Part shown: piece after piece, positions 51,386 through 60,440 of the stretch
How positions within the stretch are numbered: the first letter of the stretch is position 1
Layout: every line of letters starts with the position of its first letter
NCBI RefSeq assembly: GCF_016863035.1
Contig: NZ_BOOC01000020.1
Span: forward strand, 40,693 to 104,692
Length of the DNA: 64,000 nt
Direction: 5' to 3'
Origin: Microbispora corallina
GTDB lineage: Bacteria > Actinomycetota > Actinomycetes > Streptosporangiales > Streptosporangiaceae
Position numbers and translations under genes: made by a program
The notes under the pieces: generated by a model
The model's input: only the letters and a program-made list of their open reading frames with translations
Told to the model about the DNA's origin: nothing
Databases searched by the model: none

Positions 51386-52510
51386 CTAGCGCAGGGCGCC
51401 CTTGGCGGCGGGGGAGAGGTTGTCGCCGCGGAGCCAGGCCTCGATGACGCGGGCGATCCTCGGGCCCGCCGCGCCGTCCCACAGCGGCGGCAGGTCGCCG
51501 CTCGGCGTCGCGGCGCCGTCCGCGAGTGCCTTGGACGCCGCCGGCAGCGAGGCCGGGGTCACCAGGCGGTTGGTCCCGTGGGTCACCGTGATGGGCCGCT
51601 CGGTGTTCTGCCGCACGGTCAGGCAGGGGACGCCCAGCACGGTCGTCTCCTCCTGCACGCCGCCGGAGTCGGTGACGACCAGCGCCGCGCCCCGCACCAG
51701 CGACAGGAAGTCCACGTACCCGAGCGGGTCGACGATCTTCAGGTTCTCCCGGTCCACCAGCCCGGCCTCGGCGAGCCGCTGCCGCCCGCGCGGGTGCAGC
51801 GGGACGACCACCGGCACCTGCTCGGCCACGCCGAGCACCGCGTCAACCAGCTCGCGCGCCGCCTCGGGGTCGTCCACGTTGGCCGGCCGGTGCAGGGTGG
51901 CCACCGCGTACCTGCCGGGGACTCCCAGCCGCTCCCGCACCGGCGCGGGGTCGAGCTTCGGCAGCGCGGCGAACAGGCTGTCGATCATGGGGTTGCCCAC
52001 GAGGTGGACCCGGGCGGGGTCGACGCCCTCGTTGGCGAGGTGCGACAGCGCCTCCGGCGAGGTGGCGAACAGCATGTCGGCCAGCGCGTCGGTGACGACC
52101 CGGTTGACCTCCTCCGGCATCTCCCGGTCGAACGAGCGCAGCCCCGCCTCCACGTGCGCGGTCGGCACGTGGAGCTTCGCGCACACGAGGATGGCCGCCA
52201 GCGTGGAGTTCACGTCGCCGTACACGACGACGAGCGCCGGACGGTGCTCCTGCACGATGTCCTCGAGCCCGACGAGCAGCGCCGCGGTCTGCCGGGCGTG
52301 GGATCCGGAGCCGACGCCGAGGTTGGCCAGCGGCTCGGGCAGGCCCAGGTCGGCGAAGAACACGTCGGACATCAGCGCGTCGTAGTGCTGGCCGGTGTGG
52401 ATGATGCCCTGCCGGACTCCGAGCGCGGCCAGCCCGTTCACGACGGGAGCCGCCTTGACGAAGTTGGGCCGGGCGCCCAGCACGTGCAGGACGAGGGGGT
52501 TGTCCCTCAT
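51386..52510 (-). CDS. wecB: UDP-N-acetylglucosamine 2-epimerase, non-hydrolysing
   Basis: 374 aa. Converts UDP-GlcNAc to UDP-ManNAc in the cytosol. GT-B fold with GARPNFVKAAPVV, GQHYDALMSDVFF, HVEAGLRSFDREMPEEVNR, TLHRPANVDD, and the substrate-site TDSGGVQEETTVLGVP. All key motifs are intact. It is divergent from the glycosyltransferase at 52567 and supplies the substrate for the WecC-like enzyme at 54372. Confidence 0.95.
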   Translation of the reverse strand: MRDNPLVLHVLGARPNFVKAAPVVNGLAALGVRQGIIHTGQHYDALMSDVFFADLGLPEPLANLGVGSGSHARQTAALLVGLEDIVQEHRPALVVVYGDVNSTLAAILVCAKLHVPTAHVEAGLRSFDREMPEEVNRVVTDALADMLFATSPEALSHLANEGVDPARVHLVGNPMIDSLFAALPKLDPAPVRERLGVPGRYAVATLHRPANVDDPEAARELVDAVLGVAEQVPVVVPLHPRGRQRLAEAGLVDRENLKIVDPLGYVDFLSLVRGAALVVTDSGGVQEETTVLGVPCLTVRQNTERPITVTHGTNRLVTPASLPAASKALADGAATPSGDLPPLWDGAAGPRIARVIEAWLRGDNLSPAAKGALR

Positions 52511-52566
52511 TGACCTCGCCTTTCATACGGACCTGGGGCAAACGTTGCCTATGGTACGGTCACGCC

Positions 52567-54264
52567 GTGGAATCCGAGGCCAACAAGCCCGCAGAGGCCG
52601 TGCCCGCGAACGGCGGCCCGGCACCGGCCACCGGGATCGCCGCCGCGTCGGCCAAGGCCGGACTCGGCCGCTTCCTCCGGGGATTCGCGAGGAACCCCGT
52701 CCTCGTCTCCCGGATCTTCGTCAGCAAGGTGAAGTCGGATCCCGTCCGGGTGGCCCAGGCCGCCGCCGACGCGATGCCGGCCCGCGTGCGCCCGCTCGTC
52801 GGGAGGGTCGCCTGGCCCGCGGCGCGGTACGTCAAGGTCACCACGCGCCGGATCATCCGGCGGATGGCCGACGGGCCGCTGGAGGAGGCGAAGGTCCACT
52901 TCGAGGCCGGCCGGATGTCGCAGGCCGTCAAGGTGCTGCGGCCCCACCAGCGGTGGCCCTTCATCCGCCGCAGGATCGCCTACTACGAGGGCGAGATGGC
53001 CGCCATCGGGGCCGACCCGATACCGCCGAAGCCGAAGGTCATCATGGGCGAGCGCGTGCAGGGCCGGGTGCTCCACATGGTCACCAACGCGCTGCCGTAC
53101 ACGCAGGCGGGGTACACGGTCCGCACCCATCGGATCGTCACGGCGCAGAAGGCGGCCGGGCTCGACCCCCACGTGGTGACGAGCTGGGGCTGGCCCATGC
53201 TGCAGGGCCACACCGACGCCGAGCCGTACGAGGAGATCGACGGCGTCCCGTACTACCGGCTGCTGCCGAAGGGCGACGTGCCGTTCGAGAGCCGGGGACG
53301 GATGATCCGCGGCGCGGCCGACGTGTCCGAGCTGGTCCGGACCCTCCGCCCGCAGGTGCTGCACGCCGCGACCGACCACAGGAACGGCTCGGTCGCGCTC
53401 GCCGTGCGGGAGCGGACGAACACGCCGTTCGTGTACGAGGTGCGCGGCTTCCTCGAGGAGACCTGGACCTCGCGGGACCCCAAGCGCATCGGCAGCGAGC
53501 GCCACCTCATGCAGCGTGAGCGCGAGGCCCACATCATGCGCGAGGCCGACGCCGTCGTGACGCTGGCCGAGACCATGGCCGCCGAGATCGTCGAGCGCGG
53601 CGTGCCGCGCGAGCGCATCTTCCTCGCGCCCAACGCCGTCGACGACACGCTTCTCACCGCCGACTACGACGGCGCGGCGTTCCGGGAGCGGTACGGCATC
53701 GCCCCCGGCGAGATCGTGGTCGGATCGGTGTCGAGCATCGTCGGCTACGAGGGCTTCGCCACGCTGCTCGGCGCGGCCGCCCAGCTCAAGGACGCCAAGA
53801 CGCCGGTCCGGGTGCTGATCGTGGGCGACGGCGCCGAACGGCCCGCCCTGCTGGAGCAGGTCGAACGGCTGGGGATCGGCGACGTCGCGATCCTGCCCGG
53901 GCGCGTGGGGCCCGACGAGGCGCTGCAGGCCCAGGCCGCCCTCGACATCTTCGTCTGCCCGCGTGAGGACCTGCGCGTCTGCCGGCTCGTGACGCCGCTG
54001 AAGCCGGTCGAGGCGATGGCGCTCGGCAAGCCGGTCGTCCTGAGCGACCTGCCGGCGCTCTCGGAGCTCGTGGGCGGCGAGGGGGCCGGGCTCCTGGTCC
54101 CCGCCGGCGACCCGGCCGCGCTCGCCAAGGCGCTCGCCGCGCTGCGGGACGATCCGGAGCGCCGCAGGACCATGGGCGAGGCGGGCAAGGCGGAGGTCGC
54201 CGCCCACCGCACGTGGAGCAGTCTTGCCCGTACCTATCAGGAAATCTACCGGTCCCTGACCTAA
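52567..54264 (+). CDS. GT4-family glycosyltransferase with N-terminal extension
   Basis: 565 aa from GTG 52567. The first about 170 residues are a basic helical extension (SAKAGLGRFLRGFARNPVLVSRIFVSKV) that may bind the membrane. The GT-B core (about 175-560) has GYTVRTHRIVTAQKAAG, FVYEVRGFLEETWTSRD, HIMREADAVVTLAETMA, APNAVDD and, in the nucleotide-sugar site, VGDGAERPALLEQ and LKPVEAMALGKPVVLSD. Retaining enzyme of the GT4 type, acting on an unknown sugar in polysaccharide assembly. Divergent from wecB with a 56-base promoter region; the mRNA may be leaderless. Confidence 0.9.
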   Translation: MESEANKPAEAVPANGGPAPATGIAAASAKAGLGRFLRGFARNPVLVSRIFVSKVKSDPVRVAQAAADAMPARVRPLVGRVAWPAARYVKVTTRRIIRRMADGPLEEAKVHFEAGRMSQAVKVLRPHQRWPFIRRRIAYYEGEMAAIGADPIPPKPKVIMGERVQGRVLHMVTNALPYTQAGYTVRTHRIVTAQKAAGLDPHVVTSWGWPMLQGHTDAEPYEEIDGVPYYRLLPKGDVPFESRGRMIRGAADVSELVRTLRPQVLHAATDHRNGSVALAVRERTNTPFVYEVRGFLEETWTSRDPKRIGSERHLMQREREAHIMREADAVVTLAETMAAEIVERGVPRERIFLAPNAVDDTLLTADYDGAAFRERYGIAPGEIVVGSVSSIVGYEGFATLLGAAAQLKDAKTPVRVLIVGDGAERPALLEQVERLGIGDVAILPGRVGPDEALQAQAALDIFVCPREDLRVCRLVTPLKPVEAMALGKPVVLSDLPALSELVGGEGAGLLVPAGDPAALAKALAALRDDPERRRTMGEAGKAEVAAHRTWSSLARTYQEIYRSLT

Positions 54265-54371
54265 GGTCGCCCATACGCACATTGGAGGATCCTGTGCATC
54301 AGGCATCCTTGGTGCCGAGTTGAGATAGCCTTTGCCACCATGAAGTGTTGTTTCCGCCCTCAGGTCATGCC

Positions 54372-55634
54372 GTGACCGCCTTCGATCTCACGATCATCGG
54401 GCTGGGGTACGTGGGCATGCCGCTGGCCAAGGAGGCCACGGCGGCAGGTCTGCGGGTGGCTGGTCTGGACGTCGATCCCCGCAAGGTCGAGGCGCTGAAC
54501 GCCGGTCAGTCGTACATCGACGACCTGACCGACGCCGATCTCGACGCCATGCTGTCCGGCGGCTTCACCGCCACGCTGGACGCCTCCGTGCTGGCTTCGT
54601 CGGCCACGATCGTCATCTGCGTGCCGACCCCGCTCGACGAGGACCACCGGCCGGACCTGTCCGCCGTCGAGGGCGCGACCAGAGCCGTCGCCGAGCACAT
54701 GCGGCCGGGGACGCTGGTCGTGCTGGAATCCACCACCTGGCCCGGCACGACCGACGAACTGGTGCGGCCGATCCTTGAGGGGTCGGGCCTGACGGCCGGT
54801 GAGGACTTCCACCTCGCGTTCTCGCCGGAGCGGATCGACCCGGGCAACCCCAAGTACGGCCTGCGCAACACGCCGAAGGTCGTGGGCGGATACACGGCAG
54901 CCTGCAAGGAGCGGGCGGCGGCCTTCTACGCCCGGTTCGTCGAGCGGGTCGTGCCGGTCAGCGGCACGCGCGAGGCGGAGATGGCGAAGCTGCTGGAGAA
55001 CACCTACCGGCACGTCAACATCGCCCTCGTCAACGAGATGGCGATCTTCTGCGACGAGCTCGGGGTGAACCTGTGGGAGGCCATCGAGGCGGCCTCCACC
55101 AAGCCGTTCGGATTCCAGAAGTTCCTGCCGGGCCCGGGCGTCGGCGGCCACTGCATCCCGGTCGACCCGTCGTACCTGTCGTACACGGTCCGCAAGCTGG
55201 GCTACCCGTTCCGCTTCGTGGAGCTGGCCCAGGAGATCAACGAGCGGATGCCGTCGTACGTCGTGGCCCGCGTGCAGCGGCTGCTCAACCGGGCCCGCAA
55301 GCCCGTCAACGGCTCCCGGGTGCTGCTGCTGGGCGTCACGTACAAGCCGGACATCGCCGACGAGCGTGAGACGCCCGCGATTCCGCTCGCCGAGGCCCTG
55401 CTGGAGCTCGGCGCCGAGCTGTCGTTCTGCGACCCGTACGTCAAGGAGTGGTCGGTCGAGGGCCGGTCGGTCCCCCGCGAGGAGGACCTGGCGGCCGCGG
55501 TGGCCGGCGCCGACGTCACCGTGCTGCTTCAGCAACACTCCGCGTTCGACCTGGACGTGGTGGAGGAACGGGCCTCGCTCGTGCTGGACACCCGGGGCGT
55601 GCTGGCGACGAGCGATCGCGTCGAGCGGTTGTAG
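54372..55634 (+). CDS. wecC: UDP-N-acetyl-D-mannosamine dehydrogenase-like enzyme
   Basis: 420 aa from GTG 54372, chosen because the Rossmann motif IIGLGYVGMPLA begins at about residue 7. Oxidises a UDP-sugar C6 alcohol to the acid, using two NAD. Motifs: CVPTPLD, ESTTWPGTT, FSPERIDPGNP, the NTYRHVNIALVNE helix, the catalytic Cys in GPGVGGHCIPVDPSY, and GVTYKPDIADERETP in the C-terminal domain. Paired with the epimerase at 51386, this implies UDP-ManNAcA. The UDP-Glc or UDP-GlcNAc alternatives cannot be ruled out. Confidence 0.92.
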   Translation: MTAFDLTIIGLGYVGMPLAKEATAAGLRVAGLDVDPRKVEALNAGQSYIDDLTDADLDAMLSGGFTATLDASVLASSATIVICVPTPLDEDHRPDLSAVEGATRAVAEHMRPGTLVVLESTTWPGTTDELVRPILEGSGLTAGEDFHLAFSPERIDPGNPKYGLRNTPKVVGGYTAACKERAAAFYARFVERVVPVSGTREAEMAKLLENTYRHVNIALVNEMAIFCDELGVNLWEAIEAASTKPFGFQKFLPGPGVGGHCIPVDPSYLSYTVRKLGYPFRFVELAQEINERMPSYVVARVQRLLNRARKPVNGSRVLLLGVTYKPDIADERETPAIPLAEALLELGAELSFCDPYVKEWSVEGRSVPREEDLAAAVAGADVTVLLQQHSAFDLDVVEERASLVLDTRGVLATSDRVERL

Positions 55635-55648
55635 GAAGGGTCCCGCGC

Positions 55649-56737
55649 GTGCACGTGCTCGTCATGACGGTGGTCCACCACCCGGAGGACGCCCGGATCC
55701 TGCACCGGCAGATCCGGGCGCTCGTCGACGCCGGTCATGAGGTCACGTATGCCGCGCCGTACACCGCCCGGGGGGTCGTCCCCCGGTCGTGGGTGACGGG
55801 GGTGGACCTGCCGCGAGCCGCCGAACGCCGGCGGTTCGCGGCTGTACGGGCCGCGCGGAGGCTGTTCAAGAGCATGCGCGGCAAGGTGGACCTCGTGCTG
55901 GTCCACGACCCCGAGCTGCTGTTCGCGGTGGCGGGGGTGCGCGGGCGCCCGCCCGTGGTGTGGGACGTCCACGAGGACACCCCCGCGACGCTGTCGCTCA
56001 AGCCGTGGCTGCCGTCGTTCCTCCGGCCGCCGATGCGGTTCCTCGCCCGGCTGATGGAGGGGACGGCCGAGCGGCACCTGCACCTGCTGCTGGCCGAGGC
56101 GGCCTACGCGGGCCGGTTCCGCCAGGCCCACCTGGTCGTGCCGAACGAGACCTGGGTGCCCGACAGCGTCAGCCAGCCCGGCGACGACCGGGTGGTCTAC
56201 CTCGGCTGGCTGTCGGAGGCCCGCGGCGTCCACGAGGCCGTCGAGGTCGCCCGGCTGCTGCAGCCCCATCGGGTGGCCGTCGAGCTCATCGGATACGCCG
56301 ACCCGCAGAGCCGCCCGCTGCTCAACGAGGCCGTCGCCGACGGCGTGCTGGAGTGGCGGGACTTCATGCCGAACGACGAGGCGCTCAAGCGGCTCGACGG
56401 GGCGCTCGCGGGGCTGTCCCTGCTGCACGACGAGCCCAACTACCGCCACTCGATGCCCACGAAGATCGTGGAGTACATGGCCCACGGCATCCCGGTCATC
56501 ACCACGCCGTCCCCCCGGGCCGTGGAGCTCGTGGAGCGTTACCAGTGCGGCATCGTGGTGCCCTGGAACGACCCGAAGGCGGTCGCCGAGGCCGTCCTGC
56601 GGCTCAGGGACAACGCCTTCGAGCGGCGCGGCACCGGCGGCCGGGGCTACGCCGCGGCGCGCGCCAACCACCACTGGCCGAACTCGGCCCGCCGCTTCGT
56701 CTCCCAGCTCGAGTCCTGGGCGGGCGTCAAGAGCTGA
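55649..56737 (+). CDS. GT4-family glycosyltransferase
   Basis: 362 aa from GTG 55649 with AGGAAGGG. Opens VHVLVMTVVHHPEDARILHRQIRALVDAGHEVTYAAPY; contains VWDVHEDTPATLSLKPWLP, VVYLGWLSEARGVHEAVEVARLL, and the C-terminal MPTKIVEYMAHGIPVITTPSPRAVELVE. Likely transfers a sugar in the same pathway as its neighbours. It starts 14 bases after wecC and is probably in the same operon. Confidence 0.88.
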   Translation: MHVLVMTVVHHPEDARILHRQIRALVDAGHEVTYAAPYTARGVVPRSWVTGVDLPRAAERRRFAAVRAARRLFKSMRGKVDLVLVHDPELLFAVAGVRGRPPVVWDVHEDTPATLSLKPWLPSFLRPPMRFLARLMEGTAERHLHLLLAEAAYAGRFRQAHLVVPNETWVPDSVSQPGDDRVVYLGWLSEARGVHEAVEVARLLQPHRVAVELIGYADPQSRPLLNEAVADGVLEWRDFMPNDEALKRLDGALAGLSLLHDEPNYRHSMPTKIVEYMAHGIPVITTPSPRAVELVERYQCGIVVPWNDPKAVAEAVLRLRDNAFERRGTGGRGYAAARANHHWPNSARRFVSQLESWAGVKS

Positions 56738-56802
56738 ACTCCAGCTGAACACGCCGGTTTTATGCGGTATGTCCATGAACGACGGGCGGTAGTGTCCTGA
56801 AC

Positions 56803-58632
56803 GTGCGCTGGCTCACTCTGATCCTCGGTGTGGCGATCCTCGCGGGCGTCGCATCGGTGGTGATCGTCCTGCGTGACGGGACGCCCCGATCCGGAACGGT
56901 CAACGCGGGACTGACGTCACCGGCCACACCCCCCAGCGCGCGCCCCTCGAAGAGCGCGTTCACCGACCCCTGTGGCACGTTCGACACGGTCGCGACGACG
57001 CCGTACGCGGTGAGCGGCTACTGGCTCATCCCCACGGCCGACCCCTGCACCTGGCGCACCCAGCTCGAGGCCATCCACCGGCTCGGCGGCGACACGGTCG
57101 TGCGGCTCGGCTTCGGCCTGTCGCCCCGCCAGGTGGACGACGAGGGCCGGGTCCTGGAGAAGATCGACGACAAGGACCCGCAGAAGGACCTCAAGCCCGA
57201 CGGCCGGTTCGAGGCCTGTCAGGAGAACGGCCTCACCTGCGTCCAGGCGGCCGAGAAGGACCTCAAGGCCGCCAACCCCGGCAACCGGATCACCTGGACG
57301 TACACGTACCGGACCGACGAGCAGTACGGCCCGGGCATCTTCCGCTGCCCGCAGATGGAGCACAAGATCGTCGTGGGTGACGACGTCTTCTACCGGCTAG
57401 TCGCCCCCGACGACGGCTCGGACGACCCCACCTGCGACTTCTCCTCCAAGTCCCGCGGCTACCACCTGATCCTGGTGTCCGCAGGGACGCAGGACAGCCT
57501 CAGCCAGCTTCTCGACCTGGGCGACCGGTTCGGCATCAAGGTCTTCCCCGCGCTGCCGCTCGCACCCCGCGACCCGACCGAGCCCACCCGCGCCGACCCC
57601 CGGCACATCGGCACGCTCACCACGCTCACCCGCCGCATCGTGCAGGACTACGGCGACCGCTTCCAGGGCCGGCAGTCGCTCGGCGGCGTCTACCAGCCGT
57701 TCGAGCTGCAGATCCGGGACTGGCCCGACCCGAGCAAGGTGCAGACGCTCCAGGTGTACGCCGAGCAGCACCGCATCGTGGAGCAGGAGCTCCCCGGCAA
57801 GCCCATCCTCGTCAGCCCGTACATCGACAGCCGCCGGCGGCTCAAGTACACCTCCACGCCCGCCCAGGTGGCCCGCGGGTTCAAGGCGCTGGCCGAGACC
57901 GGTGTGGGCATCATCGCCCCCCAGGACGGCCGGGGCACCGGCAAGGTGGGGCTGTACTGGCCCAACCTGAAGAACGAGCCGGTGGACGACCGGCTCAAGC
58001 CCGTCGTGGGCGAGAGCACGTACGCCACGGCCTATTACGGCTCCACCCGGGACTACTACCGGGCCATGTCCCAGGCGCGGGAGGAGCTGTCCCAGGAGGG
58101 CGTCCAGGTGGAGCTGTGGGCCAACGTGGAGGCCTTCGAGCCGTCCGCGACGGACACGTGCGGCCGCCAGGGCACCCGCGGCCGTACGGACAAGGGGCGG
58201 CTCGACACGCAGGTGGCGCTCGCCGCGCCATACGTCTCGAAGATCATCTCCTACATGTGGAGCGACTTCTTCACCTGCGGCTCCCCGTCGCTCTCCGAGG
58301 AGATCGCGGCCGACTGGAACCGGCCCATCGCGGCGGAGGCGCAGCGGGTGAAGCGCCAGATCCAGGACGGCCTGGAGGTGCGCGGCTACCACCTGGGCGA
58401 CGCCAAGGTCACGCTGAGCTGGCAGGGGCTGGACACCCCCCGGGTGGTCGACTCGGCCACGGTCGGCTGGCACGACCCCGCCCAGATCCCCGGGCTGCCC
58501 GCCGGCGCCGAGCGCATCTGGATCCCGGTGGACTGGACGACCGTGCCCGCCGGCGTCTGGGTGCGGGTGGACGTCACCTCTCCCGACGGCCGCAGGTCGG
58601 CGGAGCCCATCTACTACCACAACAGCGTGTAG
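56803..58632 (+). CDS. membrane-anchored DUF4434 TIM-barrel protein
   Basis: 609 aa, GTG start. A single N-terminal membrane helix or uncleaved signal (about residues 3-24). The exported domain has VSGYWLIPTADPCTWRTQLEAIHRLGGDTVVRLGFG, IKVFPALPLAP, QSLGGVYQPFELQIRDW, KPILVSPYIDSRRR and GVGIIAPQDGRGTGKVG, which follow the strand order of DUF4434 glycosidase-like proteins. Cys pairs fit disulfides. A late WANVEAFEP and a C-terminal beta domain are seen. It probably cleaves or binds the polymer made by this locus, as DUF4434 proteins often sit near exopolysaccharide genes (family knowledge). Confidence 0.72.
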   Translation: MRWLTLILGVAILAGVASVVIVLRDGTPRSGTVNAGLTSPATPPSARPSKSAFTDPCGTFDTVATTPYAVSGYWLIPTADPCTWRTQLEAIHRLGGDTVVRLGFGLSPRQVDDEGRVLEKIDDKDPQKDLKPDGRFEACQENGLTCVQAAEKDLKAANPGNRITWTYTYRTDEQYGPGIFRCPQMEHKIVVGDDVFYRLVAPDDGSDDPTCDFSSKSRGYHLILVSAGTQDSLSQLLDLGDRFGIKVFPALPLAPRDPTEPTRADPRHIGTLTTLTRRIVQDYGDRFQGRQSLGGVYQPFELQIRDWPDPSKVQTLQVYAEQHRIVEQELPGKPILVSPYIDSRRRLKYTSTPAQVARGFKALAETGVGIIAPQDGRGTGKVGLYWPNLKNEPVDDRLKPVVGESTYATAYYGSTRDYYRAMSQAREELSQEGVQVELWANVEAFEPSATDTCGRQGTRGRTDKGRLDTQVALAAPYVSKIISYMWSDFFTCGSPSLSEEIAADWNRPIAAEAQRVKRQIQDGLEVRGYHLGDAKVTLSWQGLDTPRVVDSATVGWHDPAQIPGLPAGAERIWIPVDWTTVPAGVWVRVDVTSPDGRRSAEPIYYHNSV

Positions 58633-58633
58633 C

Positions 58634-59299
58634 GTGCCTAGCGTGATCCCGCGCATACCCGTCAGCGTGGATCTGGTCGTGCTCACCGTCAGGTCCCAGC
58701 AGCTCAGCGCGCTGGTGTGGCGCCGCGACCGGCCCCCGTACGAGGGCCGGTGGGCGCTGTCCGGCGGGTTCATCAAGCTGGAGGAGGACCTGCCCGCCGC
58801 CGCCGCCCGCGTCCTGGCGGAACGGGCCGGCCTGCCGGGGGCGCCGGTGCACCTCGAACAGCTGCAGACCTACGGCTACCCCGACCGCGACCCCCGCCAG
58901 CGGGTGGTCAGCGTGGCCTACCTCGGGCTCGCCCCCGACCTGCCGGCGTCCACCGAGGCGCACATGAGCTGGCAGCCGGTCGCGGAGCTGACCGAGATGG
59001 CCTTCGACCACCGGCGCATCATGCTGGACGGCGTCGAGCGGGCGCGGGCCAAGCTGGAGTACACCTCCCTGGGCGCCGCCTTCTGCCCGCCCGAGTTCAC
59101 GGTGGCGGAGCTGCGGCGGGTCTACGAGATCGTGTGGGGCCGCCCGCTCGACCCGCGCAACTTCCACCGCAAGGTCACCAAGACCGAGGGGTTCCTCGTG
59201 CAGACGGGCCGGACGACCACCCGGGACGGCGGCCGGCCGGCCATGCTCCACCGCCGCGGCCCCGCTGTGCTCCTCCACCCGCCGATGCTCCGGATTTAG
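58634..59299 (+). CDS. NrtR-like Nudix and winged-helix protein
   Basis: 221 aa, GTG start (another GTG at 58643). An N-terminal Nudix fold (about residues 8-140) with RRDRPPYEGRWALSGGFIKLEEDLP is followed by a C-terminal winged helix (about 145-215) with FTVAELRRVYEIVWGRPLDPRNFHRKV, the NrtR pattern. The Nudix box REUXEEXGU reads RVLAERAGL: two of its catalytic acids are missing, so it is likely a sensor rather than a hydrolase. Two bases after the DUF4434 gene, so probably in the operon. Confidence 0.85.
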   Translation: MPSVIPRIPVSVDLVVLTVRSQQLSALVWRRDRPPYEGRWALSGGFIKLEEDLPAAAARVLAERAGLPGAPVHLEQLQTYGYPDRDPRQRVVSVAYLGLAPDLPASTEAHMSWQPVAELTEMAFDHRRIMLDGVERARAKLEYTSLGAAFCPPEFTVAELRRVYEIVWGRPLDPRNFHRKVTKTEGFLVQTGRTTTRDGGRPAMLHRRGPAVLLHPPMLRI

Positions 59300-59336
59300 T
59301 TCGTCCCCGACGATCTGTACGGATATATTCCGGCAT

Positions 59337-60440
59337 ATGCTCGCAGCGGCCACACGCATTTCGGATGCGCCGGCCAAATCCGCTGAATCCCCCCGGCTTC
59401 GCGTGCTCGACCTGCTGAGGTTCTGCGCGGCCATCTCGGTGGTCTTCTTCCATTTCGGCGAAACGCGCGCGTGGGGAACGCCCAACGCCTTTCCCGCGCT
59501 GAGCGCCGTCACGATGTTCGGCGTGTACGGGGTGCGCCTTTTCTTCCTCATCAGCGGCTTCGTCATCCTGATGAGCGCGTGGGGCCGCGGGCCGGGCGAG
59601 TTCGCGGCGTCCCGGATCGCCCGGCTCTACCCGGCGTACTGGGCGAGCGTGCTCCTGCTGGGCGCGCTCGGGGTGGCCGGGCTGGTCACCGACCACCGGC
59701 CGACGTTCGCGGAGCTGCTGGCGAACCTCACGATGCTCCAGCACGGGCTGCGGGTGCGCGACCTGGAGATCGTGTACTGGACGCTCTGGCAGGAGCTGGT
59801 GTTCTACGCCCTCATCGCCTGCTTCGCCGCGATGGGGATCACCTATCGCCGCTGCCTGGCGTTCATGGGGGCGTGGGTGTTCCTGCTGGCGATCGCCGAG
59901 CGGGTGGACGCCGACCTGCTGCAGGCGGTGCTCGTGCCGTTCAGCGCGCCGTACTTCATCGCCGGGATGGCGCTGTTCCTCATCCACCGGTTCGGCGGGT
60001 CGCTGTTCCCCTGGCTGTTCGTGGCCGCCGGCTGGGCGCTCGCGCTGGTCCAGGTGCTGGGGGAGAACCCGCCGGCCGTCGCGCGGTTCGGCGTGCCCCT
60101 CGGCTCGGCCCTCGTCGTCGCCGTGATCTCGCTGCTGTTCCTCGTGATGGTGCTGGTGGCCCTGGGCGTGCTCGACGGGCTCGACTGGCGGTGGCTCACG
60201 GCGCTGGGCGCGCTCACCTACCCGCTCTATCTGTTCCACCACCACCTGGGGTTCCTGCTCATCGGCGTGCTGCGGCTGCCGCTGGGCAACCGGCTCGCGC
60301 TCCCCGTCGTGGTGGCCGCCGTGCTCGCCGTCGCGTACGCCGTGCACCGGCTGGTCGAGCGGCCGCTGCAGTCGCGGCTGCGCGCGGCGCTCGACCGTTC
60401 GCTCGTCGCCGACGTGGCCTACTTGCCGCGCGGCGGGTAG
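59337..60440 (+). CDS. membrane acyltransferase (acyltransferase 3 / OafA-type)
   Basis: 367 aa. About ten membrane helices. The family opening LRVLDLLRFCAAISVVFFHFGETRAW (His in the FHF motif) is followed by GVYGVRLFFLISGFVILMSAWG and ARLYPAYWASV. Probably O-acylates a sugar of the polymer. Its 3' end overlaps the convergent polysaccharide deacetylase gene by 22 bases. A third acyltransferase 3 protein-like gene is not present elsewhere in the locus. Confidence 0.9.
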   Translation: MLAAATRISDAPAKSAESPRLRVLDLLRFCAAISVVFFHFGETRAWGTPNAFPALSAVTMFGVYGVRLFFLISGFVILMSAWGRGPGEFAASRIARLYPAYWASVLLLGALGVAGLVTDHRPTFAELLANLTMLQHGLRVRDLEIVYWTLWQELVFYALIACFAAMGITYRRCLAFMGAWVFLLAIAERVDADLLQAVLVPFSAPYFIAGMALFLIHRFGGSLFPWLFVAAGWALALVQVLGENPPAVARFGVPLGSALVVAVISLLFLVMVLVALGVLDGLDWRWLTALGALTYPLYLFHHHLGFLLIGVLRLPLGNRLALPVVVAAVLAVAYAVHRLVERPLQSRLRAALDRSLVADVAYLPRGG

